From Deltaproteobacteria bacterium (GTDB lineage Bacteria; Myxococcota_A; Polyangia; HGW-17): a stretch of DNA of 64,000 bases. The stretch's first letter is position 1, and each line of letters begins with the position of its first letter. The notes below the pieces were generated by a model. The model was given only the letters and a program-made list of their open reading frames with translations, had not been told where the DNA came from and did no database searches. Location: assembly GCA_016937155.1 (NCBI GenBank), contig JAFGWM010000038.1:113510-177509 (forward strand), in the 5' to 3' direction. Shown piece after piece: positions 49,431-59,455 of the stretch. The translations under genes and the position numbers were made by a program.

Positions 49431-52400
49431 TTATTTACCACGAAGTCTGCCGAGGAAGGAGAGAGCGTCCTGATTCATCCAGTAGTAACCACCTCTACGA
49501 TGATTTTTAGTTTCATTTTCAATTACTTTCATAATCAGTTTATTTATCAGTTCGTAATCAGCACCCACACTCCATCTGTCGAGAACAAGCAGAATTGCTT
49601 TTCTGACAGGCACTTCGCTTGCGCCATAAGTTTCAGCCAGAACTTTTACAAGCTCTTTACGATCCATCGGATTCATTTCCTTGTTCCAGCCATTAAGAAG
49701 CATAAGAGCTTTTCTTCTGGCTTTCCATGGAGTAACAATTGTACGCATGGAAGCTAAACGTATTTTGTCCCATTTTCCTGTCTTGTCATTGTATTTATCT
49801 TCAAATACCGCACATGAAGGAATGCGTCCTTTTTTGTCTTTCTCAGGACATTTTTCCTGAATATTAACAGTGGAGAAAATTGTTCTCAAAGTAGATATAT
49901 TATTCAAATCCACATCTTTAGAACCATTCTTATATTTAGCAAGGAAACCACGCAGTCTTTTAATAGGACGCATCATTTCCCTGAGTTCTTTCTTTATAAC
50001 AACTGCTGCTCTAACTCGACGATCTTTTTCCATCAAAAGATTCCATGGTCTCTGAACCATAAGTTCATAATCGATCTTCTGAGCTTCACTGAGTTTGTCT
50101 CGTTTTACAGCATCAAGAGGATGTGGACCTGGATCCTGCATGATGTGCTCAGGCTTAACCTTTAAAAGGATGTCAAAATCAGAAACATTCGAATAATCAA
50201 ATGCTGATTCGAGAAGATCCAGTCTAATTCTTTCATAACCTGCAAGAATCAAGCGTTTTTCAGCCTCTTTTGCACTGAGTCTTGCTTTAGCCATAGCTTT
50301 TGCACTGTCACTGGCCTTAATATTCCATCCATACTTTTTGGAAGTGTCATAACCCTCGCAAACCGGAGCTTTTGATGCTGCATCAGGTTTCTTACCTTCT
50401 GGAGATTTTTCAAATTCCTTGGTAATCTTTGTGCAGTGATCATCCCATTTTCTTATCTCTGAATATAGTTTTTCAGGGCTAAGTCTTGCTGGTTTCTTTG
50501 TCTTCTCATCAATTGGCCAATATCCGAAATAATCCTGAAGAATGGGCATCCAGATGTGACGACTTCTCATCCATCTGTCTTTATTATAACTCCACTGAGC
50601 AAAAATTGTGGTTGCTGCAGTGAAGCGGTTTTTCATGAATTTTTCACATTCACCTTTTACTTTGTCAGAGGAAATCCTTCCACAGAAAACACCCGCTTTT
50701 CCAGTGGATAATAACTGGAAGGACTGCTGACGGAACTGCTCCCACAAAAGCTCTGTAGCAATGTGCCAGGGCTCCTGTTTATTTACAACTTCTTCTTCAT
50801 CCTTTTTAGCAGCGCCTCTACGTTTGGCAGCCTTTTTGTCCTTTTTCTTAACTTCCTTTGCTTCTGAAACAGCAACATCCATAATAGCTTTAAAGGCATC
50901 CTTGTTGTATGGAAGCATTGCTATGGATTTAGCAGCAAAAGTTGTACTTCTGGGATCCTTAAGCCATCTAAGTCTGTAAATGAGTTCCTTGAGAACTCTC
51001 TTCTCTGTTTCAGTTTTAACTGCGGTAGTGAGCCATCCTGCTCCGTACATTGCTTCTTTTGAGGAGTCAACAAGCCAGTTGTAATCAGTAAGTTTGTTCC
51101 ACTGTGATTTAACTCCACTGATTCTGGAATCATTTTTAGGAACACAATTTGTCTTTATTGCTTCGGGGTACATACCCTCTTTTTTACATCTTACCTTAGC
51201 CGATTCCCAGGAATTATCCCCGGTGAAATCCCAGTAAGTTTCCATTACAAAAGAGGAATATGTATCAAGAAGGATGGTCTGAAGTTCCTTTGAAGCTCCC
51301 ATACCGATGAGTGCCTCAATAGCAGTTCTCTCAACAACAGCGCTGTCTTTTTTATCCCATCCGCCTTTTTCATTAAGAACAAAAACACCACATGCACCTT
51401 CACCATATGAATCAGTGCGTTTCTTGTGATCCTTGCGCATTTTTTCAAGTTCAGCTTCAAATTTAGCCTTTGAATAATTTTCTCCTCTGAAACGAAGTTT
51501 TTCACGGAAAATTCTTCTGGAGCTCTTTACAAAGTAATCGCTATTTCTGTACTTGTCATAATTTGCCATACAGGATTTAACAGTTTTTGATCTGATTTCA
51601 CTCTGGTTTTTGTTATCACCATACACAACAAAATCTCCAGCGTCATTTTTAAATGCATACCAGAGATCTTTTTTGGAATCGTATGAAAGAGGATATCTTG
51701 CAGGATCTCCCTGAGCAAGAAGAGACAGAATACCAACTGGGTCGATACTGGTACCCTTCAGAGATTTTTTATAGAGTTTGGAAAGTGCAACTTTACATTC
51801 ACGGAAACTTTTTCTTCTCGAACCAAGTCCAACCTCAACACTGTAAAGACAACTTACCAGAGTGAAGTTAACATCTTTGTTTGCAATACCAAGTTCCCCT
51901 AGAATAACGGCAGCCTGCTTGTTTATGAGAAAGTTCTGTTTGCAGTGTTTTCCACCACAGAAATATTTTTCATCTGCAGTATCGTGTTTTCCTCTTCTGA
52001 TAAGATCAACCAGAATCTGTGCTGCAACCTTATCAAAGGATTTATTAACATATTTTCCCTCACCCCGAAGTTTGAGAATATTCTGCACAAGTGCCAGACG
52101 AACCTGTGAGATTGAATCGTACTGTTCAGGATTTTTCCATATTTTCTTAATGAGAGCAGCCATCACCTCAAATGTTTTAGGATGAGGTTTAACCTTGTTA
52201 AGATCTGTAAGCCCCTTAATGGCCACAACGGTTCTTGCATCAACCTTTTCTTTGTTGGTGAGATATTTGAGTCCACCAAATTCTTCAATAATTTTAATGA
52301 AGGTTTCCTGAATCTCAGTACCCTTTACAGGTTTGTCAAAATCCTGGAAATTGATGAGAAGTTTCAGAATAGTGTCTTTTTCCCAGTCATCATGAGATTT

Positions 52401-52796
52401 AAGAGCAGCTAAAAGTGCCGGAATAACGGTATCTCTGAAATATGGAATCTTTTTCTTAAGCTTATCACCATACTTGCCACAGAATCTTTTATACTTGTTG
52501 AAAGTTTTTTCTTCTGCGGACATCAACTGGTCACGCTCTTTACCCGCCTGAGTCTGTTTAACTATTTCGCGTTTACGCTTATCCCAGGCACCCTTTGCCA
52601 TAATCTCACTGCAGGTTTCATCAAGAGTAGTATCTACCTCGTAAATGAACTCCAGCTTTTCAAGGGCTTCTTTTCTATCCTTTTTAGTCTCGTCAAGTTT
52701 GACAGTCCAGACTTTTGGATCAGTCTCATCTTCGGTACAGGACAGAATGTTAAATGAAATCAAAATGACCGGAACAATGAACAGTTTTTTCATCAT
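49431..52796 (-). CDS. giant HEAT-like lipoprotein
   Basis: Lipobox NILSC (Cys 20) is followed by 1100 residues of mostly helical sequence. Between residues about 120 and 560 there are HEAT-like pairs (VIPALLAALKSHDDWEKDTILKLLINF, VAIKGLTDLNKVKPHPKTFEVMAALI, AALIGMGASKELQTIL). A basic, low-complexity segment (KEVKKKDKKAAKRRGAAKKDEEEV) lies near residue 660. It probably forms a large periplasm-facing or surface scaffold. No enzyme motif was recognised. A near-consensus promoter lies about 50 bases upstream. It ends 23 bases before the sigma-54 activator gene on the same strand. Confidence 0.8.
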   Translation of the reverse strand: MMKKLFIVPVILISFNILSCTEDETDPKVWTVKLDETKKDRKEALEKLEFIYEVDTTLDETCSEIMAKGAWDKRKREIVKQTQAGKERDQLMSAEEKTFNKYKRFCGKYGDKLKKKIPYFRDTVIPALLAALKSHDDWEKDTILKLLINFQDFDKPVKGTEIQETFIKIIEEFGGLKYLTNKEKVDARTVVAIKGLTDLNKVKPHPKTFEVMAALIKKIWKNPEQYDSISQVRLALVQNILKLRGEGKYVNKSFDKVAAQILVDLIRRGKHDTADEKYFCGGKHCKQNFLINKQAAVILGELGIANKDVNFTLVSCLYSVEVGLGSRRKSFRECKVALSKLYKKSLKGTSIDPVGILSLLAQGDPARYPLSYDSKKDLWYAFKNDAGDFVVYGDNKNQSEIRSKTVKSCMANYDKYRNSDYFVKSSRRIFREKLRFRGENYSKAKFEAELEKMRKDHKKRTDSYGEGACGVFVLNEKGGWDKKDSAVVERTAIEALIGMGASKELQTILLDTYSSFVMETYWDFTGDNSWESAKVRCKKEGMYPEAIKTNCVPKNDSRISGVKSQWNKLTDYNWLVDSSKEAMYGAGWLTTAVKTETEKRVLKELIYRLRWLKDPRSTTFAAKSIAMLPYNKDAFKAIMDVAVSEAKEVKKKDKKAAKRRGAAKKDEEEVVNKQEPWHIATELLWEQFRQQSFQLLSTGKAGVFCGRISSDKVKGECEKFMKNRFTAATTIFAQWSYNKDRWMRSRHIWMPILQDYFGYWPIDEKTKKPARLSPEKLYSEIRKWDDHCTKITKEFEKSPEGKKPDAASKAPVCEGYDTSKKYGWNIKASDSAKAMAKARLSAKEAEKRLILAGYERIRLDLLESAFDYSNVSDFDILLKVKPEHIMQDPGPHPLDAVKRDKLSEAQKIDYELMVQRPWNLLMEKDRRVRAAVVIKKELREMMRPIKRLRGFLAKYKNGSKDVDLNNISTLRTIFSTVNIQEKCPEKDKKGRIPSCAVFEDKYNDKTGKWDKIRLASMRTIVTPWKARRKALMLLNGWNKEMNPMDRKELVKVLAETYGASEVPVRKAILLVLDRWSVGADYELINKLIMKVIENETKNHRRGGYYWMNQDALSFLGRLRGK

Positions 52797-53159
52797 CGAT
52801 GATAACCTTTCAGAGTATGACAGATTAAAATTAGTCTCACCGGCGACAATATAATTTGAAAATGCCTAATATGTCAACTAATAACCATCGTTTCTGACAC
52901 TCCCATGCGCCATCCTACATATTAAAGGGGTTATATGACTTTTTACAACTCTCGATATTCCTTTATTTTCAAACACTAAAAAAAAATACAGAGTCTGTTG
53001 TCAACGATACAAAAACTTAACTGAAGACAGTTTTTTCGTGCCATCCGGAGGATTAATTAATTCAAATAAATGTCGTGTAAGATCTCACCCTTTACTAATT
53101 CTCCAAAAAGAGTACATTATGCTGAGTTTACAGGGCCATGCCCGGGAGGTTTTAAAATA
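52797..53159. other. divergent intergenic region (HEAT lipoprotein / enolase)
   Basis: It holds the near-consensus leftward promoter at 52848-52877 and the untranslated leader of enolase to the right. A small AACTG-AAGA-CAGTT hairpin followed by T4 lies at 53019-53036. A GGAGG at 53047 and an in-frame ATG at 53070 would extend enolase by 30 unconvincing residues; GGGAGGT at 53144-53150 fixes the start at 53160 instead. No other gene is seen. Confidence 0.5.
52848..52877 (-). promoter_or_regulatory. sigma70-type promoter of the HEAT lipoprotein gene
   Basis: On the minus strand a perfect TTGACA (52877-52872) is separated by 18 bases from TATATT (52853-52848). Transcription would start near 52841, giving a leader of about 45 bases before the ATG at 52796. 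This is the best match to the housekeeping promoter consensus that I found in the window. Confidence 0.75.
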
Positions 53160-54518
53160 ATGAATAATTTATATAGCGACAACAGCATGGGAAAACAACC
53201 CACTATTGAAAAACTTACTGCCAGAGAGATCCTCGACAGTCGTGGAAACCCCACAATAGAGGTGGACGTTCAACTGCAATGCGGTATTACCGGTAGAGCC
53301 GCTGTGCCATCAGGGGCAAGCACAGGAATCCATGAAGCCTGTGAACTGCGTGATAAAAATCCTGAAAGATATCTTGGAAAGGGTGTTCAGAAAGCAGTTG
53401 ATCACGTGCACAACCAGCTTTTTGAAGCCGTTCAGGATATGTCAGTTCTTGATCAGGCAGCTATTGATAATGAACTGATCAGCGCCGATGGAACTGAAAA
53501 TAAAAACCGATTAGGTGCCAACGCTATCCTTGCAGTAAGTATGGCCAGCGCAAGAGCTGCTGCATCGTATCTCGGAGTCCCACTTTATCAGTATCTTGGC
53601 GGCATTGGAGCCAGAACACTTCCAGTACCAATGGCAAATATTCTAAATGGCGGTGCCCACGCCGATGGAACCGTTGATATACAGGAATTCATGGTCATGC
53701 CTGTGGGCGCTCCCTCTTTCTCAGAGGGAATCAGATGGGTTGCTGAAATTTTTCATAATCTCAAGGCTGTTCTCAAGGCTAATGGCTACCAGACCGGCGT
53801 TGGTGATGAAGGTGGATATGCACCTTCACTCAAAAGCACCAATGAAGCCCTTGATCTGATCCTTGAATCAATAAATAAAGCCGGATATAAAGCCGGGCCA
53901 CTTGATTCATCACCTCAGATAGTTCTTGCAATTGATGCAGCTGCCAGTGAATTGTGGAGTCATGCTGAAAAAGATGGCAAAACCGGATATAAATTCTGGA
54001 AATCCTCAAAAGAAATCCTAACCCCGGACCAGATGGTTAATTTCTGGGAGGATATGATCAATCAGTATCCCATGATTTTCAGTCTCGAAGATCCCATGGC
54101 AGAGGATGACTGGGATGGCTGGAAAAATATCACTGAAAAACTTGGTAACAGGATTCAGATCGTTGGAGACGATCTTTTTGTCACAAATACTAAAAGACTG
54201 AGAGAAGGAATTGAACGGAATATTGCCAATTCCATTTTAATAAAACTTAATCAGATTGGAACTGTAACTGAGACAGTTGATACCATTTCTCTCGCTATGG
54301 AAAACGGATACAGCAGTATAGTTTCACATAGAAGTGGGGAAACTGAAGATTCTTTCATAGCTGACTTTGTTGTTGCCCTCGGAACGGGACAGATAAAAAC
54401 CGGATCCACTTCCAGAAGTGATCGTGTTGCAAAATACAACCAGTTAATGAGAATTGAAGAAAAACTCGGTACCAGTGCCAGATATCCAGGACTTTCAATT
54501 CTTAAATCATTCAAATAA
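53160..54518 (+). CDS. eno: enolase
   Basis: The 453-residue enzyme has [14 protein letters not shown] at its N-terminus and the loop [15 protein letters not shown]. Also visible are GDEGGYAPS, the metal ligands in [25 protein letters not shown] and VGDDLFVTN, then the catalytic Lys in [17 protein letters not shown], and the terminal [13 protein letters not shown]. Enolase converts 2-phosphoglycerate to phosphoenolpyruvate. ATG 53160 was chosen because GGGAGGT lies nine bases upstream; a further ATG at 53187 has no ribosome site. The N-terminus is slightly long for the family. Confidence 0.98.
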   Translation: MNNLYSDNSMGKQPTIEKLTAREILDSRGNPTIEVDVQLQCGITGRAAVPSGASTGIHEACELRDKNPERYLGKGVQKAVDHVHNQLFEAVQDMSVLDQAAIDNELISADGTENKNRLGANAILAVSMASARAAASYLGVPLYQYLGGIGARTLPVPMANILNGGAHADGTVDIQEFMVMPVGAPSFSEGIRWVAEIFHNLKAVLKANGYQTGVGDEGGYAPSLKSTNEALDLILESINKAGYKAGPLDSSPQIVLAIDAAASELWSHAEKDGKTGYKFWKSSKEILTPDQMVNFWEDMINQYPMIFSLEDPMAEDDWDGWKNITEKLGNRIQIVGDDLFVTNTKRLREGIERNIANSILIKLNQIGTVTETVDTISLAMENGYSSIVSHRSGETEDSFIADFVVALGTGQIKTGSTSRSDRVAKYNQLMRIEEKLGTSARYPGLSILKSFK

Positions 54519-54573
54519 CATACACACTTCTTTCAAACTCACCTGATTTATTTTTAAAATAAAAAATTTATGA

Positions 54574-56727
54574 CTATTTAGGGGCAGCTGTTTTACTAAT
54601 CGATTTATATCTCAAAAACCAGAAAGCCATCTCATGTTCTATGTAGTTGTATATTTTATTTTCAAGTGTGGACTGAAATCGGGAAAAAGCCTGTTTTTCA
54701 TCACCCGTTGACCATGCATAAAGTCCGCAGTAAAATTCGCCCTCTGTTTTTTTACCAAGGTTATCTGCTTTTCCCAGAACTTCCTTACATGTCACCTTCC
54801 CTCTCACCAGGCCAGAAAGAAGCATGAGCCAGTTCTTTCCTTCATATTTTTCCAGATATTCCAGAACACTGGCATACTCATATTTTTTCTTTCCATCACG
54901 CACAGCACTGGGAAGAATACTTAATGCAACATATAACTTTGATTTGTCTGAACACTTGGATTTCCCCGAAAAAGCATTGAACATATCTATTGCCATACCT
55001 GATTTTTTCCAGGTTATCAGAGCCTTGATTATTTCACGGTAATTGGAACAGCTTCCATCAATATAGAGTGCATGCTGAAAAAGTTGAACAGCAATTTCAG
55101 GATTTCCAAGATCGAAATATAGCTCACCTGTATCAATCAGGATTCTTGACCTCATAGTCTTATCAGAAATATTTTTATATAAGTCCTTAAAGTACATTGC
55201 CGCAGCTGTTCTGATTCTTCGCGCCTTTTCAAAATCCCCAAGTTTTTCATTTACAATACTGTTTTTCCTGGCTGCTTTCATAAGCAGATAAAGGGAATAA
55301 CCCTTATTCACATCAAGTGTAGAGAACATTTCCATATATCTTGCAGCCTGTTTGTAATTTTTTTCCCAGAATTCCAGTTGAAACAGTTGTGATAAAACAC
55401 CTGGACTCTTATTCATCTCGAACGAACTGATCAACTCACTTCTTGCACTTTTCACATCACCCCTGAGCAGATGAATTGTAGAAAGCATGGCTCTAAGAAG
55501 AGCTGTGGAAAATGCAGTATTATCCTTCCATATAAGCCCCGCTCTCTTACTTAAGAATTTTATATATTTAGCTTCTTTAAGTGCTTCTGAAATATATTCT
55601 CTCTCTGCAAAGAGACTGAATCTTTTGTAACTGATATCATAAAGACTCTTCCATGCTGAAAGACTAAGATTATCGTTGTTAATAATGTCCACCAACTGAT
55701 TTCTGGCTACAATACTACTTGTGGTATCTGATAAAGAAAATTTTATATTACATATTTTCTTCAAAACTTCATAACCCTTATTATACAGCCTGCAACTGTT
55801 TTTCGAAATATTTACTCCGAGGCGCTCTGTCAGATAAACTGATAATTGATTTATCGCTTCAATATTATCTTCAGTTGCTGTTAGTCTCATCAGAATTCCG
55901 GCAAGATATCCATTAATTTCATTCAGTTCTTTTGTGCTTTTAAGCATCTCCTGAAACTGTTTTCGTGGGTTATCACCCATAAGAAGCAAACCGGTTAACC
56001 TGTCAACAAGATATGACTTTAGAACATTTCCCCCTCTGAGTTTTCTGGAAATCAGTTTTTCATTAATGTCAGTATCGTGAACGTATTTTAAATACCCCCT
56101 GTAAAGACTGATAGCATCGGTAGACACTTCAGTGTATATAGCTTCTCTCAGAATATTATCTCCTGTTAATGTAACTATACACTGTTTGAGATTCCTTCCT
56201 TTTTTTAAACAATTATTCATCCTTACTCTGTCTATGTCCTGAAGCCACCTGATAACACCATGTAACTTTTCCCCGATTTCCTTTTTCTCTGGCTCCAGAG
56301 ATTTTAATACCAGAAGTGTATTCAGACTTTCCTTGATATGCCCATTTTTCAGACTGGCATCGCTCAACTTTTTGGTTATACTAATGAAATCTTTTTTAAT
56401 TTCACTGTTATTATAATTTAATTTTCTTGAAAATACCCACAATCTGTATGCCTGTGCAAAGTCATTTTTTATTTTTGACTCCATGTTTCTGAAAATATAA
56501 TCACTTACTTTTTTAAGATTTTTTTCTTCAGGAGAATTTTTTACTTTTAATACAGCTATATACTGTGGAATATTTTCCACCCTGAGTTCAGAACTGATTA
56601 GTTTATCGACAGGTCCGTATTCCAGTTTTACACTAACTGGCTTAAAAGAACCTGCATCTTTAATTTCAGAATGTGTACAACTGATCAAAAGAGCAGCAAA
56701 AAAAAAACTGGAAAGGAAAATTTTCAT
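54574..56727 (-). CDS. TPR-repeat lipoprotein
   Basis: From ATG 56727 (GGAG seven bases upstream) the protein is 717 residues with lipobox LLISC (Cys 17). The rest is a helical solenoid with TPR-like pairs, for example LIDTGELYFDLGNPEIAVQLFQHALYID and AARYMEMFSTLDVNKGYSLYLLMKAARKNSIV. A longer reading from 56775 would place a membrane-like stretch before the signal peptide and is unlikely. An outer-membrane protein-interaction scaffold is inferred. It converges with enolase, ending 56 bases away. Confidence 0.8.
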   Translation of the reverse strand: MKIFLSSFFFAALLISCTHSEIKDAGSFKPVSVKLEYGPVDKLISSELRVENIPQYIAVLKVKNSPEEKNLKKVSDYIFRNMESKIKNDFAQAYRLWVFSRKLNYNNSEIKKDFISITKKLSDASLKNGHIKESLNTLLVLKSLEPEKKEIGEKLHGVIRWLQDIDRVRMNNCLKKGRNLKQCIVTLTGDNILREAIYTEVSTDAISLYRGYLKYVHDTDINEKLISRKLRGGNVLKSYLVDRLTGLLLMGDNPRKQFQEMLKSTKELNEINGYLAGILMRLTATEDNIEAINQLSVYLTERLGVNISKNSCRLYNKGYEVLKKICNIKFSLSDTTSSIVARNQLVDIINNDNLSLSAWKSLYDISYKRFSLFAEREYISEALKEAKYIKFLSKRAGLIWKDNTAFSTALLRAMLSTIHLLRGDVKSARSELISSFEMNKSPGVLSQLFQLEFWEKNYKQAARYMEMFSTLDVNKGYSLYLLMKAARKNSIVNEKLGDFEKARRIRTAAAMYFKDLYKNISDKTMRSRILIDTGELYFDLGNPEIAVQLFQHALYIDGSCSNYREIIKALITWKKSGMAIDMFNAFSGKSKCSDKSKLYVALSILPSAVRDGKKKYEYASVLEYLEKYEGKNWLMLLSGLVRGKVTCKEVLGKADNLGKKTEGEFYCGLYAWSTGDEKQAFSRFQSTLENKIYNYIEHEMAFWFLRYKSISKTAAPK

Positions 56728-56787
56728 AAACAAACTCCATATACCGATTTTAATAAAAATTATCTGTTTATTCATATCAGTACTTAC

Positions 56788-56816
56788 TTTTTAATCCACA
56801 ACAGATTAAATGACAA
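56788..56816 (-). promoter_or_regulatory. candidate promoter for the TPR lipoprotein gene
   Basis: On the minus strand TTGTCA (56816-56811) and TAAAAA (56793-56788) are 17 bases apart, giving a leader of about 55 bases. The inverted repeat GTAACAGA/TCTGTTAC at 56821-56850 lies immediately upstream of the -35 box. Confidence 0.45.
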
Positions 56817-56820
56817 GAAA

Positions 56821-56872
56821 GTAACAGATGAACTGCTGAGCGTCTGTTACTTATAATACATAAACAGCAGTT
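56821..56872. repeat. nested inverted repeats upstream of the TPR lipoprotein gene
   Basis: Two overlapping inverted pairs share this stretch. GTAACAGA (56821-56828) pairs with TCTGTTAC (56843-56850), and AACTGCTG (56831-56838) with CAGCAGTT (56865-56872). The two hairpins are mutually exclusive in RNA. As DNA, the first pair could be an operator next to the proposed -35. The CAGCAG element resembles those near 4806 and 19170. Confidence 0.45.
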
Positions 56873-57022
56873 TTTATTTCAAAACAGAGATTTATTTAAG
56901 TATCTTTATAAACAATTCATAGCCAAACCGCAGAAGGGAACAGATTATTCTTGTTCTGATAAAAACATATTTAAATTATTAAGAAAACATAGGGCCAAAG
57001 TAACAAAAATAAGAAGGCAGGA

Positions 57023-57913
57023 TTATTTAGATTGGGGTGAATACTCAAAAACTTCTTCAAGCACTGAATCAACAAGAGCGAATTTTAAGGAACTTTTCCT
57101 GAAAAATACCTTATCTGGTATAATATCAAGACTCAAAAAAACTGAAAAATTATGAGTCTGATCCAGAAAAAGAACATCCATTGAATCGTCAATCAGGAAA
57201 ACCCCCTGACCCTCTTGATTCATTGCAAATGATATTATTTCATGTGATTTATCAATAAGTTGAAAATCATCATACTCAGAACTGTCTAAACCTGAAGTTT
57301 TTAGAAAGGATCCTTTTTCATTAGAGTAGATAAAATAAATTGCATTATCTGTGGGAAAAACATGTTTAAGTTCACCATCAAAATACTCCTCAAAAAGAAT
57401 CTTTTTCCCGTTTCCCGCTACTATGACAGCCTTATTTCCATCAGAATTCCATAATACAAACGGATAGTCATCAGTTGCTGAATAAGAGAGCTTTGTATCC
57501 CCTACGGAGAGCAATCCTGTAATTTTATCATAAAAATAGATAAGTCGGCCATTTCGTCCCATTACCGCTGTCTGATACTCCGAATACAGTTTATTGGTTA
57601 ACAATGTATCAGAATCTAAATGATAAAACCCATCACTGCAGTTCAGAAGATTGTTGCTCAATTCCCCTGAAATGCATTTTTGGTGACTTAATTCCATTTC
57701 ATTATCCGGAGTTACTTTAAAAATATCGTGTTCTTCAGTTTGAAAATATACATTTCCTCTTAACTGACCATCGCTAAGACTGATTCGGGAAAACCCTGGA
57801 ATCTGTAAACCACTGTACAATATTTTCACATTATATGTTTTTTCCTGCGTATTTTCATCAGAACTGCAGGCAGAAAAAAGTAAAAGCAATAAAAAATAAA
57901 TTATATTTTTCAT
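57023..57913 (-). CDS. lipoprotein of unknown function
   Basis: From ATG 57913 (GGAGG five bases upstream) the protein has lipobox LFSAC (Cys 16) and about 280 residues rich in beta-strands, with repeated short Asp/Gly/Ser turns (DGQLRGNVYFQTEEHDIF, LIDDSMDVLFLDQTHNF). This suggests an irregular propeller, but no standard repeat can be named. The start was moved inward from 57961 because the extra residues precede the signal peptide. A perfect seven-base-arm hairpin sits directly upstream of the ribosome site. Confidence 0.72.
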   Translation of the reverse strand: MKNIIYFLLLLLFSACSSDENTQEKTYNVKILYSGLQIPGFSRISLSDGQLRGNVYFQTEEHDIFKVTPDNEMELSHQKCISGELSNNLLNCSDGFYHLDSDTLLTNKLYSEYQTAVMGRNGRLIYFYDKITGLLSVGDTKLSYSATDDYPFVLWNSDGNKAVIVAGNGKKILFEEYFDGELKHVFPTDNAIYFIYSNEKGSFLKTSGLDSSEYDDFQLIDKSHEIISFAMNQEGQGVFLIDDSMDVLFLDQTHNFSVFLSLDIIPDKVFFRKSSLKFALVDSVLEEVFEYSPQSK

Positions 57914-58253
57914 GAGTTCCTCCAATTGACTCCATGCGTCAATTTGCAATACCCATACCAATTATTCGTGTAGAAAAATATAATTTCTTAACTTATTGTT
58001 ATACTTATTATTTATATACATCTAAAGATATTTTTTTAATGTCATGTCCGAAATATGTTACACTTTGCGTCATAGTGTCATTTTTTTCTTACACTCTGGG
58101 AAATCTGGTCATGATTACGGAAAATTGTTTACAATCAATATATTAAACTCATTATACTGTAATATAAATATTGTTTTATTATTTATATAAAAACCTGTAA
58201 AACAATAAACAAATTAGGTAAGATCTTTCTAGCAGGAGAGCAGTTTTAGCTTT
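57914..58253. other. AT-rich intergenic region
   Basis: Very AT-rich, with no supported gene. It carries the palindrome at 57924-57944, and a weaker ACACT/AGTGT inverted pair lies around 58060-58078 with a T-run on the plus strand. A promoter for the leftward lipoprotein gene must lie here, but I could not pick one convincingly. Confidence 0.4.
57924..57944. promoter_or_regulatory. palindrome AATTGAC-N7-GTCAATT at the ribosome site
   Basis: The seven-base arms are perfect, and on the minus strand the right arm ends one base before GGAGG of the lipoprotein gene at 57913. As RNA the hairpin would abut and might mask the ribosome site; as DNA it could be an operator. Confidence 0.5.
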
Positions 58254-59366
58254 TTACTGAGTACATATAGTTTCATCAGAGGTTCCGCAGGATGCACCAT
58301 CTTTTTTCCCATCATCCTTAAATGAAGGCAGGGGCGGTTCATCATCTATTGGTCCAAGACCTGGACACTGCTCTCCAATCATCGCACTTATAGCCTGAAT
58401 AATGGAATCTCTGCTCTGTCTGCCAATAAGTCTGGCTTCCTCTTCCCCATCAGCAGATATGAATATGAAGGTGGGAACTCCTTTGAGGTGATATTTTTTT
58501 ATATAATTTTTATATTCATTTTTACTGACGTCTATTGTTCTGATGTCAACATTCTTTCCATCACAGGTTTTGTAAATATTGTCTATGACTGGTTTCATCT
58601 CTTTACAAACAGCACAGTCCTGTTTATAAAATTCCACAAGAAGAGGTTTGCCAGATGGTTTTGCAGGATCTTTTCCCGAATGAGGACAGCTTCCACCACC
58701 ACTCAGCGAATTTGAAAAGAAATAGACCGCTGTAAAAAGAAGTACAACCCCAATGATCTTTTCGAAATATCCAAGAAATTTACTGGTTCGATTAATAAAT
58801 GAAATACCGGCCTCCGCAAAAAATGCAGTTATCAAAAGAGGAACGCTGAACCCGAGACCATAGACCGTCAGATAGAGCATTCCAGTCATGGGATCTGCTG
58901 TTTTTGAAGCTGTATAAGTGAGAACACTACCCAGAATTGGCCCAATACAAGGGGACCAGCCGGCTGCAAAGAAAAATCCCATAAGGAACGAACTCAGCAA
59001 ACCCACATTTTTATGCATATTACTGTCATCTGCTCTGATTACCCGATCCATAAGAGGAATATGAATAATACCAAGAAACTTCAGAGCAAAGAGTCCCACT
59101 AAAATTCCACCGGCAAGTTGAAATACGGTTCGGTGATCCTCAATAAAGGTCCCGATACCTGCTGCGCCAATTCCCATAAGAGAAAACACCAGAATGAAAC
59201 CGAAACTGAAAACCATCGCTCTCATCATCAATTGCCCTCTGGCAAATCCCTTTACGTCCTTCATTTCCGTCCCAACAAGGGAAGACAGATATATGGGGAT
59301 AAGAGGATAAACACAGGGCGTTAGATATGTCCCTATTCCTGCAAGAAATATTTTTGTCAAATCCAT
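58254..59366 (-). CDS. CcdA/DsbD-type membrane protein fused to thioredoxin
   Basis: From ATG 59366 (GGAG six bases upstream) the protein has six or more membrane helices of the DsbD beta/CcdA type. Each carries-electron Cys is in place: TPCVYP (Cys 18) and GWSPCIGP near residue 140. A periplasmic thioredoxin domain follows with the active site CAVCKEM near residue 250 and the cis-Pro in GVPTFIFI. The protein would move electrons from cytosolic thioredoxin to periplasmic thiols. The N-terminal DsbD alpha domain is absent, so it is a two-domain version. Disulfide handling fits the many Cys-rich lipoproteins in the window. Confidence 0.92.
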   Translation of the reverse strand: MDLTKIFLAGIGTYLTPCVYPLIPIYLSSLVGTEMKDVKGFARGQLMMRAMVFSFGFILVFSLMGIGAAGIGTFIEDHRTVFQLAGGILVGLFALKFLGIIHIPLMDRVIRADDSNMHKNVGLLSSFLMGFFFAAGWSPCIGPILGSVLTYTASKTADPMTGMLYLTVYGLGFSVPLLITAFFAEAGISFINRTSKFLGYFEKIIGVVLLFTAVYFFSNSLSGGGSCPHSGKDPAKPSGKPLLVEFYKQDCAVCKEMKPVIDNIYKTCDGKNVDIRTIDVSKNEYKNYIKKYHLKGVPTFIFISADGEEEARLIGRQSRDSIIQAISAMIGEQCPGLGPIDDEPPLPSFKDDGKKDGASCGTSDETICTQ

Positions 59367-59455
59367 GCTATACTCCAACCGTGTGGTATCAAAAAGCAAC
59401 AATTGCCAGGTTATTTAACATAAGATGGAATTTATTAAAAACAAGGGGAATGTTA

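Noticed and set aside
57934..58146. 70-codon frame with a hydrophobic segment in the spacer before the 57.9 kb lipoprotein
   Set aside because: No ribosome site, extreme AT composition and no recognisable motif; hydrophobic text is expected from T-rich DNA.
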